A DNA stretch of 64,000 bases, from positions 14,457 to 78,456 of the forward strand of contig NZ_BAAAFX010000005.1 in the NCBI RefSeq assembly GCF_039523755.1, given 5' to 3'. The DNA comes from Tatumella terrea. GTDB taxonomy: Bacteria > Pseudomonadota > Gammaproteobacteria > Enterobacterales > Enterobacteriaceae. The translations under genes were made by a program, and so were the position numbers. Of the stretch, positions 17,164 through 25,635 are shown piece by piece (positions within the stretch are counted from its first letter, which is position 1; each line of letters opens with the position of its first letter). A model generated the notes under the pieces. The model searched no databases, was not told the origin of the DNA, and saw only the letters and a program-made list of their open reading frames with translations.

Positions 17164-17528
17164 GATTTCCCCTCCAAAGTCGTGGAAAGGTCAGCCAACA
17201 GCGAATCCTGAGAGGAGCAAGGATGCCAACGCTTGCCATCTTTGCCCATGATCCAACCGTGACCGTAGTGCACGGACGGGCTTTGCTTTACCAAAAGTGA
17301 GGCAATAGATGGTTCCTGTGCCTGTATAACGGATTCTGACATAGCTGAAGCCATCGCGGAGATACGACCCGATATCAACCAAACTGTCATTTCCGGGCTC
17401 TGTTCATTGCTTAGCATCTGAGCGTTGATGCACGCGCGTTTTACCAGATTCGCCCTGTTTTGGCGTAACGTAAAAATGTGACTGCCTTCGTGGAAGCGCG
17501 GAAGTTTAGGATTCTTATAATCAAACAT
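17127..17528 (-). CDS. P2-like early-region protein, unknown function
   Basis: 133 residues from the ATG at 17528 (AAGGA ribosome-binding site 6 nt upstream); the frame is open to 17564. Recognisable blocks are FDYKNPKLPRFHEGSHIFTL at the N-terminus and SPSVHYGHGWIMGKDGKRW near the C-terminus. The latter vaguely recalls the Fil (filamentation) family of phage 186, but I am not sure. Located directly after cox in the early operon, where P2/186 have small regulatory genes and B. Confidence 0.55.
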   Translation of the reverse strand: MFDYKNPKLPRFHEGSHIFTLRQNRANLVKRACINAQMLSNEQSPEMTVWLISGRISAMASAMSESVIQAQEPSIASLLVKQSPSVHYGHGWIMGKDGKRWHPCSSQDSLLADLSTTLEGKSWLSKVLRRLFH

Positions 17529-17560
17529 GTTAGTCCTTTGAAAAGTTCTCATAATTAGAC

Positions 17561-17803
17561 TCAAAAACCAACAATGATACGAAAGTTGGAATGGCCCAGG
17601 GATTCACGGACCTGGTCAGTTTTGTACATCAGGTAACGCAAACTTACGCGGTCTTTATTCTTTTCTTTTTTAACCATGTACTTAGCGAGCTTTCCATGGT
17701 GGATCCTTTGATAAACAGAACCGCGTGAAATCCCCTCCCATTCAGCAAATTCTGCGGGCGTTGCCATCTCTTTTGGTACACGAATTGAAATATCAGTGCT
17801 CAT
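17561..17803 (-). CDS. cox: Cox-like excisionase/regulator
   Basis: 80 residues. MATPAEFAEWEGISRGSVYQRIHHGKL is a MerR/AlpA-like winged-helix DNA-binding segment, as in the Phage_Cox family. It is the first gene of the early operon and divergent from the CI repressor. Cox proteins repress the lysogenic promoter and direct excision with the integrase. Confidence 0.75.
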   Translation of the reverse strand: MSTDISIRVPKEMATPAEFAEWEGISRGSVYQRIHHGKLAKYMVKKEKNKDRVSLRYLMYKTDQVRESLGHSNFRIIVGF

Positions 17804-17922
17804 AGTGCAGTATCTCTCGGTTAAGGTTTGATATAAGTCGTTTTATCTTGTCTTTTATAGATCAACATTTGGACAGTCGAGATACTACGATCCAATTTTT
17901 GATACGTCAATAGGATTAAAAA
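17804..17922. promoter_or_regulatory. Lytic/lysogenic switch region (cox-CI divergent promoters)
   Basis: 119 bp of AT-rich DNA separate the divergent cox and CI starts. It must hold both promoters and their operators. A TAGTATCTCGACTGTCC-like segment (17873-17889, minus strand) and a related GCAGTATCTCTCGG (17806-17819) could be CI or Cox sites. This is inferred from position, and no dyad is strong enough to fix an operator. Confidence 0.5.
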
Positions 17923-18555
17923 ATGATACAGGTTAAGGCTGGCGAGAATACCGGGGGGAAAAAAGCGATCCATAGGTTAATAGCTGCCTACGGTTTCAAG
18001 TCCAGACAACAGCTATGCGATCATCTTGGTGCATCAAAAAGCACTATGGCAAACAGGTACTTGAGAGATAGTTTTCCAGCCGAATGGGTGATTCAATGTG
18101 CTCTCGAAACGGGTATTTCATTGCTCTGGCTTACTACCGGCCAAGGGGAACCAGAATCAATTATTGAACCCAATAAAGATATCAATTCCGTGAACCAGGG
18201 CAAAGTAAAACCCCTTTCTGAGCTTGTTTCACCAGAAATTTACAAGGCAACGCTAGAGAGCGGTATGTTAGCCGATGCGGGAAGAGCAATTATTGATAGC
18301 AGTCTCCTCCCTTCAACGTCAACCGACCTTCTGCTGGTGAATACAGCTGAGGATTCTTATTTAGTAGACCGCAGTCCAACTCCCCTGGTAAATGGTATTT
18401 GGTTGGTAGACATCGATGGAATTAAAAGCATAGTAAAATTAACAAGGTTGCCTAAAAACAGATTGGTGGTACATCAAGATGGATCAAGTTTTGAGTGCGA
18501 CGTTGATGATATAGAAGTAGTAGGCCGCGCTTTAAAAATGATTAAGAGCCTTTGA
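17923..18555 (+). CDS. 186-like CI repressor
   Basis: 210 residues. The N-terminal helix-turn-helix (KKAIHRLIAAYGFKSRQQLC, then GASKSTMANRY, about 14-50) matches the phage CI repressor family of 186 rather than the small P2 C protein. The C-terminal part is the beta-rich oligomerisation domain (TDLLLVNTAEDSYLVDRSP to GIWLVDIDGI). No Ser-Lys LexA-type protease dyad is evident, consistent with the 186 class. It maintains lysogeny by shutting the divergent early promoter and stops 1 bp before int. Confidence 0.85.
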   Translation: MIQVKAGENTGGKKAIHRLIAAYGFKSRQQLCDHLGASKSTMANRYLRDSFPAEWVIQCALETGISLLWLTTGQGEPESIIEPNKDINSVNQGKVKPLSELVSPEIYKATLESGMLADAGRAIIDSSLLPSTSTDLLLVNTAEDSYLVDRSPTPLVNGIWLVDIDGIKSIVKLTRLPKNRLVVHQDGSSFECDVDDIEVVGRALKMIKSL

Positions 18556-18556
18556 T

Positions 18557-19582
18557 ATGAGCATCAGAAAGCAACCGAACGGAAGATGGTTGTGTGAATG
18601 CTACCCATGCGGCCGCAACGGTAAACGTGTACGCAAACAATTTGCGACAAAAGGCGAAGCCACGGCTTTTGAAACTTTCACCATGGATGAGGTGAATAAA
18701 AAGCCCTGGCTGGGAGAAAAAGAAGATCGCCGGCATCTGTCAGAACTGATCGAACTATGGCACTCACTCTACGGTCAAACGTTAGCCGACCCGAAAAGAA
18801 TGCTGGCAAAGTTACATATCATATGTAACGCCCTAAGCGATCCTATAGCCTCAGAACTTACGGCGGGCGATTTTACTAAATATCGTGAAGCCCGTCTCAA
18901 AGGCGATGTTAGAAATGATACGGGCGGCTTTTTACCGCCTGTAAAACCTCGCACTGTAAACCTGGAGCAAAGTAACCTTTCTGCTGTATTTGGGACACTC
19001 AAAAAACTTGGCCACTGGCCGGCCCCCAATCCTTTAGCCGGTTTGCCTCGTTTCCGTATTGCTGAAGGTGAATTAGCCTTTCTAGCCCCGATTGAGATTA
19101 AGCGTCTGCTTGATGCTTGTGCCGACTCACTGAATCCTCATCTATTACTGATTACAAAAATCTGTCTGGCCACAGGGGCCCGATGGAGTGAAGCAGAAAA
19201 CCTGCAAGGTCATCAGGTAACCAAATACCGGATCACTTATACCAAAACCAAAGGTAAGCGGAACCGGACAGTGCCTATCTCTGAAGATCTGTACAACGAA
19301 ATCCCTAAGATGCGAGGCCGGTTATTTTCCCCATGCCGTAAAGCTTTCGAGCGTGCGACCAGGCGTGCCGGGCTTTCGCTCCCTGAGGGACAATGTACCC
19401 ATATTTTGAGGCATACATTTGCAAGCCACTTTATGATGAATGGTGGAAATATTCTGGTACTGCGCGATATTTTGGGTCACGTCGATATAAAAATGACAAT
19501 GATTTATGCCCACTTTGCCCCAGACCATTTAGAAGATGCCGTAACTAAAAACCCACTTCATAGCCTCGGATGGAAGCGCTAA
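18557..19582 (+). CDS. int: P2-type tyrosine recombinase integrase
   Basis: 341 residues; P2 Int is 337. An N-terminal arm-binding region (KQPNGRWLCECYPCGRNGKR) and SAM-like core-binding domain are followed by the catalytic domain, with the first Arg in TGARWSEAENL, HILRHTFASHF (H-x-x-R), GHVD and the nucleophile Tyr in MTMIYAHFAPDHL. It is adjacent to the att site at the ssrA 3' end, which it presumably uses, and is co-transcribed with CI as in 186/P2-like phages. Confidence 0.93.
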   Translation: MSIRKQPNGRWLCECYPCGRNGKRVRKQFATKGEATAFETFTMDEVNKKPWLGEKEDRRHLSELIELWHSLYGQTLADPKRMLAKLHIICNALSDPIASELTAGDFTKYREARLKGDVRNDTGGFLPPVKPRTVNLEQSNLSAVFGTLKKLGHWPAPNPLAGLPRFRIAEGELAFLAPIEIKRLLDACADSLNPHLLLITKICLATGARWSEAENLQGHQVTKYRITYTKTKGKRNRTVPISEDLYNEIPKMRGRLFSPCRKAFERATRRAGLSLPEGQCTHILRHTFASHFMMNGGNILVLRDILGHVDIKMTMIYAHFAPDHLEDAVTKNPLHSLGWKR

Positions 19583-19699
19583 ATTTTGGCGGCATTATGG
19601 CGACAGAGTATTAAAACCCCCTCCAACTGACTAACAGAATAAAAAACCAACCTCATGATAAATATATTAAATTACTGTTTTCATACACCTTTAAATAGT

Positions 19700-19744
19700 A
19701 TGTAGTAATTTCGGACGCGGGTTCAACTCCCGCCAGCTCCACCA
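19700..19744 (+). other. Displaced 3' end of tmRNA (ssrA), prophage attachment site
   Basis: 45 bases match the 3' end of enterobacterial tmRNA, ending ...GTTCAACTCCCGCCAGCTCCACCA in the usual T-arm/acceptor form. No tmRNA sequence precedes it, so this is the displaced attachment core at the int end of the prophage. The intact ssrA should lie beyond the left edge of the window. Confidence 0.85.
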
Positions 19745-19829
19745 AATTCTCCATCGGTGATACCAGAATCATCCGATGAAGTCCTAAGAGCCCGTAAGGC
19801 GTAAGCCCTGCGGGCTTTTTTGTGTCTGT
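19742..19829 (+). repeat. Direct repeat copy 1: ssrA downstream sequence
   Basis: About 88 bp running from CCAAATTCTCCATCGG through the terminator to TTTGTGTCTGT. It recurs at 22317-22404 with only a few differences. It marks the borders of the integrated P4-remnant/toxin segment. Confidence 0.85.
19789..19821 (+). terminator. ssrA terminator copy 1
   Basis: AGCCCG...CGGGCT stem followed by a T run, just downstream of the ssrA 3' fragment: a classic intrinsic terminator. Confidence 0.85.
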
Positions 19830-19935
19830 CGTTGTCCGGGTACATCCGGCTAAATCCGATGATAATCGGTATACGTTTAGGTACACGCTATACTGTGGCC
19901 CATAAACGTGTACCAATTATGGAAGGAATCCTCAC

Positions 19936-20283
19936 ATGGCGCGTGTTACCCGGCCTCTGACTAACAACGAAATCCTCAAAGCGAAACCACGCGAAAAAGA
20001 CTTCACCCTACATGATGGTGATGGCCTGTTCTTACTCATCAAAACCTCCGGTAAAAAACTCTGGCGCTTCCGTAATCAACGACCGGGAAGCTGCAGCCGC
20101 ACAAGTTTAAGTCTCGGTTCATACCCTGCCCTTACACTCGCAGCAGCTCGTCAGATACGTGACCAGCACTTAACCACGCTAGCACAAAGCATGGATCCAC
20201 AACAGCAACAGGAACAGGAACAAGCGTCAGAACAACGCCAGATTGAGACCGGGCATTCTCAAGGCGTTCCATTGCGGGTTTAA
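19936..20283 (+). pseudogene. Truncated P4-type integrase (N-terminal arm-binding domain only)
   Basis: 115 codons. The start MARVTRPLTNNEILKAKPRE, then FTLHDGDGLFLLIKTSGKKLWRFR and SLGSYPALTLAAARQ, is the DUF4102 arm-binding domain of P4/CP4-57-type integrases, normally about 400 residues. After about residue 75 the sequence is Gln-rich and then changes to unrelated DNA; the catalytic domain is missing. The opposite strand at 20302-20218 encodes MTQTTVIPDYLKPAMERLENA, resembling a start of small P4-island genes, which suggests a deletion fused the two. Remnant of a second element at ssrA. Confidence 0.82.
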
Positions 20284-21075
20284 GGTAGTCGGGTATAACA
20301 GTGGTCTGAGTCATGTCGGGTCCCCTCTTCGTTTCAATCTGAGGAGATTCTGCCGTGCCAGACACAACAACACGATTCAATACCGTTGTGGCAAAAATGG
20401 CACAAACAGATCTGAAAGCCCGGCTGGCCAGTGAAAGGTCTTAGGTAACCTTACTCACTGTTTTTTTTTACTTATAACTATTCACTACTGTTCGCTGAGA
20501 AGAAAAAGACAAGCAATACAATCAGATAAATGGTGAACAGTTGAGGGTGTAACTGTTCACCGACTGTTCACTACTATTAACCTTTTGGATTTTGACCGGC
20601 CTGCGTACTTAGACTTTATTTCGATTAAAAATTGAAAATATATAAAAGTAATCAGGGATCGACCACCGGTTTGCCAACATTTACCAAAAAACGTCCAACG
20701 TTTGCCGCTGTATAAAAATCGTTCTGTTGTGTGGTGAAGCACTACAAAATGACTTGTTGCTCTGAGGGAAAATAGCCACAAAATAGAGAGCTACCCGAAG
20801 CCGGACGGAATACATATTCAGACTCAGCCAGGTAAACGAACCGACTCAGGCCGGTTTTTTACTTTGAACCTGAGTGATCACTTCATGTGCACACCCGTGT
20901 ACATGCAGACCTTAACATTTCACCATCTAACCATATGATTTAAAAATGATTAAAAGTGAAAGTGAACAGTATGAACACTTTTTACTAAAATCATTTCTGG
21001 CTCTGAAATGATTGGTCATGTCAGAAAAGAGGTTAGAATCGACCTGTTCGTATTTTAAACACATGAGGTTTCATT
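20284..21075. other. Gene-poor remnant interval with P4-like sequence
   Basis: About 790 bp with no credible full gene. The left part (to about 20440) has a short P4-island-like coding relic. The middle carries the TGAACAGT-type repeats listed separately. The right end, just before 21076, has AACACATGAGGTTTCATT as the likely ribosome-binding context of the toxin gene. Confidence 0.55.
20487..20572. repeat. P4-origin-like iterons (GGTGAACAGT family)
   Basis: GGTGAACAGT at 20532-20541 and its complement ACTGTTCACC at 20552-20561, with near copies ACTGTTCACT (20563-20572) and ACTGTTCGCT (20487-20496). Another, AGTGAACAGT, lies at 20961-20970. I recall such decamers as the type I repeats bound by the P4 alpha replication protein. 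No alpha gene is left here, so this is probably an ori/crr relic. Confidence 0.55.
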
Positions 21076-21884
21076 ATGGATGATGGCATAAAGATAGCGA
21101 TGTCCCCTGTTCAGCTTGCTGCCGCGCTCTCTGATAAGACAGTCACAGAGGCAGAAACGATGAGTAACCGCCTTTCCGGAGGGCTGGGGCTTATCATGGG
21201 TTCACTTGAGCTGGCAGGTGCCACCGCTCTGTGTATCGCACCTGAACCTACCGGATTAACAAAAGCAGGATGTGTTGTAGTCGGTGCGCATAGTCTCGAC
21301 AGCATTCATGCTGCTGCTAATCAGCTCATTGTGGGCAGAGACACGCGTACGGCAACTTACGAGGCAGCAACAGCAATTGCCAAATCCTTTGGAGCAGATG
21401 ACGATACGGCGATGAAAATTGGCCTGACTGTCGATATCGCTGTTCCATTAGGATTTGCACTTGGCATCGGCGCAAGCCGGGTAGCAGCAGTAAGGGCTGG
21501 CCGCATCAAACGCAGTGAGCATGAGTCGATGACGGGTTTTAAACCCGGCGGGCATACGCTTTCCACACATGTTGGCAAAAGCGATGCAGAACTATTAGCC
21601 CGCTTTGAAGCGAATAAACGTTTGCAGTATTCCACCACCTTTACCAACGTGCGTATTGCAGAAGAAACCATATCAAGAGCGCTCTTTGCTAACCGGGGCG
21701 TTATAAAATCCGTTCCTGGCGGAGGCGGCTGACTATTCGCTATGCATTTGGCAAAGCGATTGGCTATGGTTTCCAGCGCGGGAGTAACCAGCGGATAGCC
21801 ATGACAAATATGAGAATTGTTATTGAGTTTCAGCGATATAACGGCAAACCCTATTACATTCTCACAGCGTTCCCGGCTCTATAG
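21076..21884 (+). pseudogene. RNase A-like (CdiA-CT type) toxin, frameshifted
   Basis: The open frame (21076-21732, 218 codons) has an N-terminal part with two hydrophobic/glycine-rich stretches (about 35-55, 120-138) and then the bacterial RNase A toxin domain: GGHTLSTHVGKSDAELLARF (from about residue 157) and STTFTNVRIAEETISRAL. It ends at a G-rich run (VPGGGG stop). The family's C-terminal strands continue in the -1 frame, from TIRYAFGKAIGYGF to NGKPYYILTAFPAL, stopping at 21884. A single-base loss near 21720-21730 thus explains the break. The catalytic His of HVGK is kept. Likely a contact-dependent or type VI cargo toxin, now inactive unless frameshifting occurs. Immunity gene follows 7 nt later. 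Confidence 0.75.
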
Positions 21885-21891
21885 GTACAAA

Positions 21892-22188
21892 ATGCAAAAC
21901 TTCCACTTTCTTGACCAACTGATTTTCGGTTATTTCAACCAGGACGCCGACATCATCAATGATGGCGAGGATACGATTGAAGGCCTAGTACGGCTGTTCA
22001 AAAAGTCAGCACCAGACTGGATGCTCAAAGATCTCGTCGAAGAAGTTGATGATTTTATCTCCGCCTATGGTGACGGTGTCGAAGAGGAGTTCAGGAAACG
22101 ATACGGGTTTGATTTTTCGCCTGAACTTTGGGAAACCACTGCTCATGAATTCCTGATGACAGTACGTCAGATCTCGTCAGAGAAATGA
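21892..22188 (+). CDS. CdiI-like immunity protein
   Basis: 98 residues from the ATG at 21892; a longer frame from 21817 overlaps the toxin tail. Acidic, helical (DQLIFGYFNQDADIINDGEDTIEGLVRLF; PDWMLKDLVEEVDDFI; FRKRYGFDFSPELWETTAHEFL). This pattern is that of the CdiI_2 family paired with RNase A-type toxins. It would bind and neutralise the toxin in the cytoplasm. It is intact although the toxin gene is frameshifted, so the cell keeps protection against kin carrying the toxin. Confidence 0.72.
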   Translation: MQNFHFLDQLIFGYFNQDADIINDGEDTIEGLVRLFKKSAPDWMLKDLVEEVDDFISAYGDGVEEEFRKRYGFDFSPELWETTAHEFLMTVRQISSEK

Positions 22189-22316
22189 GGTTTCCGGGAG
22201 TAAATTTCCTGATAAGAAAAAATAATTGGTACACGTTTAGATACACGGAAGCAAACTGAATTAAATAAAAACCCATTAAAACAATAAGTTGAAGTATTTA
22301 TTCAGATTCCGACAGC

Positions 22317-22404
22317 CCAAATTCTTCATCGGTGATACCAGAATCATCCGATGAAGTCCTAAGAGCCCGCAAGGCGCAAGCCCTGCGGGCTTTTTTGTAT
22401 CTGT
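22317..22404 (+). repeat. Direct repeat copy 2: ssrA downstream sequence
   Basis: Near-identical to 19742-19829, including the terminator (22364-22396, AGCCCG...CGGGCT plus T run). The bases just before it (TTCCGACAGCCC) look like a decayed form of the ssrA 3' end (TCCCGCCAGCTCC). Probably the original chromosomal border of the ssrA island. Confidence 0.8.
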
Positions 22405-22557
22405 ATTTTGTCATGTTAAGTCTGAAGCAAACTCATTAAATCCGAGCCTTCAGGCACCATGCCTGGCACCTCATAGTGTCGGTATCCCTGCAAAAAGAAC
22501 TATTCACTTGCAGATATACCCATATCTACAGGCTCGATATCAGGAAAACAACACCCC

Positions 22558-22685
22558 TATAATTTTGTGCGATAGCCTGCAAATCTTACTAAGAATCTCT
22601 GTATCAGGTTCCCTTTTTGCTAGTGAGTCACGTATTCTGAACTTAAGGTGAGCATAACGGATACTGACACAAGGAGTGTGTATCA
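22558..22685 (+). promoter_or_regulatory. Leader of DUF3289-DUF943 unit 1
   Basis: TATAAT at 22558-22563, then a conserved leader through CAAGGAGTGTGTATCA to the start codon, 128 nt in all. The same spacing is found before units 2 and 3. The TATAAT is a good -10; no convincing -35 is seen. Confidence 0.6.
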
Positions 22686-23537
22686 ATGGCTGCGCTACAG
22701 TTCCCCTGTACCTTTTTTAAAACCCAAAAATGGATGGATGACTACGCCGCGAGTGATATGCGCTGCGGCGACTTGACCGAAGAAAAGTTAAAGTCCCTGT
22801 ATCGGCTGGATTACATTTCTGACCGGGTTGATCCCTGGACGCTTACGCGGCGTTCCTCAATGGATCGGCCCCGGTCCATATTCTGTTGCAACCTGCGTGG
22901 CCAGGGGGAAAAGATCAGCAGCCAGCAATGTGCTAATATTTTGTTTGATGAATTCCGTGATTTATCACACCTGTTCTCAGTGTATGGTCCGTACAGATAT
23001 CTGATCGAAAAAATGATCACCCACATGCAAAACGGTAACGGAGTCCCCTTCCGTGATCCGTCGCTGGACAGGGCATTGAAGGAGCATGTTATTCAGGATA
23101 AGACAACAAATAGTACACGTCAGTTATTGCAGGAAGCATTTAATACCTATATCGATTGGGAAAATAAACACCTTCCGGCAAGTGACAAAGACCGGTTAAG
23201 AAAAGTTATTCTGGATGGAAAACTACCTAAATTTAACCGTTTTCAGGATAATTTTAATGGCATGGGGATTACGGTTCATGATACCTGGGTAACGCATATC
23301 ACCTTAAAATCACTGCATATTGAGAATGATCGTTACCAGGCAGTGGTGCATTATAAGGTACAGGATCATTTTGGTCTGGATAGTGATGATATCCTTAACA
23401 AAACATTTAGCCAGTTCAATTTTTTCCGTATCTGGTTTGTTCTCCAGCGGTACAATCAGTTTGGATTCAAGCCTTTCATGACCAATATGGAAGCCACTGT
23501 CAGGATTACCGGGGGCCGTGGTGCAGGCAAACATTAA
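22686..23537 (+). CDS. DUF3289 family protein, unit 1
   Basis: 283 residues, unknown activity. Conserved blocks shared with units 2 and 3: the N-terminal WMDDYAASDMRCGDLTEE; FRDLSHLFSVYGPYRYLIEK (about 100-120); NGMGITVHDTWVTHIT (about 195-210); and the C-terminal HYKVQDHFGLD and RIWFVLQRYNQFGFKPFMTN. The section about 130-180 is variable between paralogues. No signal peptide or membrane segment. The next gene overlaps by 20 nt and encodes a membrane-anchored DUF943 protein, so this could be an exported effector with its immunity partner (inference). Lower GC than the flanks. Confidence 0.72.
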   Translation: MAALQFPCTFFKTQKWMDDYAASDMRCGDLTEEKLKSLYRLDYISDRVDPWTLTRRSSMDRPRSIFCCNLRGQGEKISSQQCANILFDEFRDLSHLFSVYGPYRYLIEKMITHMQNGNGVPFRDPSLDRALKEHVIQDKTTNSTRQLLQEAFNTYIDWENKHLPASDKDRLRKVILDGKLPKFNRFQDNFNGMGITVHDTWVTHITLKSLHIENDRYQAVVHYKVQDHFGLDSDDILNKTFSQFNFFRIWFVLQRYNQFGFKPFMTNMEATVRITGGRGAGKH

Positions 23538-23985
23538 AAAAACACTTTATACATTGTTATTGATGGGTTCCATCCTGCCGGGCGTAGTCTTCTGGTTGTC
23601 GGCACGTTCGGTTGAAATTGTCGCGGTTCATGAGGATAGAGAGTTTAGCTCTGTGCTTGTAAGAAATTTTCCTTTTACTGACCGGGGAAAAATAAGATGG
23701 TGGCAAAAAAATAAAGATATGTTGAAAGAAAAATATAATATTCCAAAAACTGCAAGCGATGGATTTTTCTCCATGGTTTTTTGGGACTTTGGTGATGGTT
23801 ACAAAGAAGAAGGCAAGTATGACAGGCGCTGCTTTGAAGATATAAAAGCACCTGAAAATTGTATAGAAAAAAACAGAATTTTCTCTGTCAGCGACAGTAA
23901 AAACATGGGGATTTCTTTTACTACTAATGATGAAATATATCGTATGGTGAAAAATGGAAAGATAGTAAAAGTAGTGGCCGATTAG
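23518..23985 (+). CDS. DUF943 family membrane-anchored protein, unit 1
   Basis: 155 residues, starting at GTG 23518 (or the GTG at 23521); no ATG fits. One N-terminal transmembrane helix (LYTLLLMGSILPGVVFWLSA) is followed by a domain probably outside the cytoplasm: VEIVAVHEDREFSSVLVRNF, FTDRGKIRWWQKNKDMLKEKY, FWDFGDGYKEEGKYDRRCF and NCIEKN, the DUF943 pattern. Two Cys in the soluble part could pair. Likely partner or immunity protein of the overlapping DUF3289 gene (inference). Very AT-rich 3' half. Confidence 0.72.
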   Translation: MVQANIKKTLYTLLLMGSILPGVVFWLSARSVEIVAVHEDREFSSVLVRNFPFTDRGKIRWWQKNKDMLKEKYNIPKTASDGFFSMVFWDFGDGYKEEGKYDRRCFEDIKAPENCIEKNRIFSVSDSKNMGISFTTNDEIYRMVKNGKIVKVVAD

Positions 23986-24069
23986 CACCCCTTTCCCCTC
24001 GCAGAGACTACCATTAAATCTTCCTGATATTTATACCACTATATACCTGCATCAGAAAAACCATATTAT

Positions 24070-24197
24070 TATAATTTTGTGCGATAGCTTGCAAATATTA
24101 CTAATAGTCACTGTATCAGGTTCCCTTTTTGCTATTACGTCGCGTATTCTGAACCTGAAGTGAGCATAACGGATACTGACACAAGGAGTGTGTATCA
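24070..24197 (+). promoter_or_regulatory. Leader of DUF3289-DUF943 unit 2
   Basis: TATAAT at 24070-24075, again exactly 128 nt before the start codon. The leader resembles that of unit 1, including TGTATCAGGTTCCCTTTTTG and the CAAGGAGTGTGTATCA ribosome-binding site. Confidence 0.6.
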
Positions 24198-25034
24198 ATG
24201 ACTGCACTACAGTTCCCCTGCATACAGTTTAAAACCAAAAAATGGATGGACGATTACGGCGCTCAGGATATGCGATGCGGTGATTTAACAGAAGAACAGT
24301 TGAAATCCTATTATGGGCGGGTTGATATTTCCACCCGAGCCAATCCTTATACCCTGACAAAAGTCACTCCTTTTACTCAGCCACAGTCGATGTTCTATGG
24401 CTCCCGGGGAGAGGGTGAAAAGATTTCCCGCCAGAAATATGACAATATTTTGTTTGATGAATTCCGTGATTTATCACGCCTGTTCTCAGTGTATGGTCCG
24501 TACAAATATCTGATCGAAAAAATGATCACCCATATGCAAAACGGCAACGGCACCCCCTTTCGTGATATCGCGTTGGACAGGGCGTTGAGAGAACATATTA
24601 TCAGGGATAATACAAAAAATAGTACTCGCTGGAGACTGAGGGAGACTTTAAATGACAAAATTAACTGGGAAGAAAAATGTTACCCATTAAAAGAAACGCA
24701 CTGGCTAAAAGAAGCAATTTCCGAAGGTAAACTCCCTAAATTTGACCGCTTCCAGGATAATTTCAACGGTATGGGGATTACCGTCCATGATACCTGGGCA
24801 ACGCATATTACGATTCAATCACTCCGGATTGATAATGATCGTTACCGGGCTGTGGTGCATTACAAAGTCCAGGATCACTTTGGCCTTGATGTTAATGATA
24901 TTTCAACGTTTAAGTTTAACCAGTTCCGATTTTTCCGTATCTGGTTTGTACTCCAGCGTTATAATCAGTTTGGTTTCAGGCCATTTATAACCAATATGGA
25001 AGCCATCATAGAAATCATCGGAACCCGCAAATGA
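24198..25034 (+). CDS. DUF3289 family protein, unit 2
   Basis: 278 residues. Same layout as unit 1, with DISTRANPYTLTKVTPFTQPQ in the N-terminal third shared with unit 3 but not unit 1. The variable middle is DNTKNSTRWRLRETLNDKIN onwards. Conserved NGMGITVHDTWATHIT and VQDHFGLD blocks follow. The stop overlaps the DUF943 start (ATGA), showing translational coupling. Confidence 0.72.
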   Translation: MTALQFPCIQFKTKKWMDDYGAQDMRCGDLTEEQLKSYYGRVDISTRANPYTLTKVTPFTQPQSMFYGSRGEGEKISRQKYDNILFDEFRDLSRLFSVYGPYKYLIEKMITHMQNGNGTPFRDIALDRALREHIIRDNTKNSTRWRLRETLNDKINWEEKCYPLKETHWLKEAISEGKLPKFDRFQDNFNGMGITVHDTWATHITIQSLRIDNDRYRAVVHYKVQDHFGLDVNDISTFKFNQFRFFRIWFVLQRYNQFGFRPFITNMEAIIEIIGTRK

Positions 25035-25501
25035 CAATGAAAAAAAAGAAAGCCATTGCGCTGTTCTTTCTGGCTGGCTGTATGCTTCCGGGATACTGGA
25101 TTTGGCTGTCGCTGCGTCCTGTAGAGATTATTGCCGTTCATCATAGAGGGAATGATTTTAGTGCTATTTTGGTTCAAAACCCTCCAATTACAGATAAGGG
25201 TAAAATAAATTGGTGGATGGAAAACAAAGCTACTTTTAAAGAAAAATATAATGTTCCTAATCCTGCGGAGGATGGTTCTTTTTCGGTTACCGTCTGGTTG
25301 TTTGGTGATGGTTATAAAGAGGAGGGGAAATATGACAGATTTTGTTTCAATGATATGAAAACCAAAAAAAACTGTATTGAAAAAGATGCAGTATTCACTG
25401 TGACTCATAGTAAAAATAGAGGTACTGTTTTTACTGTATATGATGGTGATAATTATCGTTTATCCCGGAATGGTGACATTATAAAAGTCTCCTCCGATTA
25501 G
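25031..25501 (+). CDS. DUF943 family membrane-anchored protein, unit 2
   Basis: 156 residues. Lys-rich start, then one membrane helix (ALFFLAGCMLPGYWIWLSL) and the DUF943 domain: RPVEIIAVHHRGNDFSAILV, ITDKGKINWWMENKATFKEK, WLFGDGYKEEGKYDRFCF and NCIEKDAVF. Overlaps the DUF3289 gene of its unit by 4 nt. Likely cognate partner. Confidence 0.72.
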   Translation: MTMKKKKAIALFFLAGCMLPGYWIWLSLRPVEIIAVHHRGNDFSAILVQNPPITDKGKINWWMENKATFKEKYNVPNPAEDGSFSVTVWLFGDGYKEEGKYDRFCFNDMKTKKNCIEKDAVFTVTHSKNRGTVFTVYDGDNYRLSRNGDIIKVSSD

Positions 25502-25509
25502 TCGGTGCG

Positions 25510-25635
25510 AGTCAATTTAGCCAGTTCCATTTCTTCCGTATATGGTTTGTTCTGCAGCGGTGCAATCAGTTTGGCTTTAAACCGTTCATGACCAATATGG
25601 AAACTACCGTGGAAATTTCAGGAATTCGCAAATGA
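25510..25635 (+). pseudogene. C-terminal relic of a DUF3289 gene
   Basis: 42 in-frame codons (SQFSQFHFFRIWFVLQRCNQ ... MTNMETTVEISGIRK stop) match only the last part of DUF3289. No start, leader or N-terminal sequence remains. Its stop overlaps the ATG of the next DUF943 gene, the same junction as in complete units, so a deletion removed the effector body and kept the partner gene. Confidence 0.85.

Noticed and set aside
19653..19916. Minus-strand frame across the att site
   Set aside because: It crosses the ssrA 3' end and terminator and has no family features; an artefact of structured DNA.
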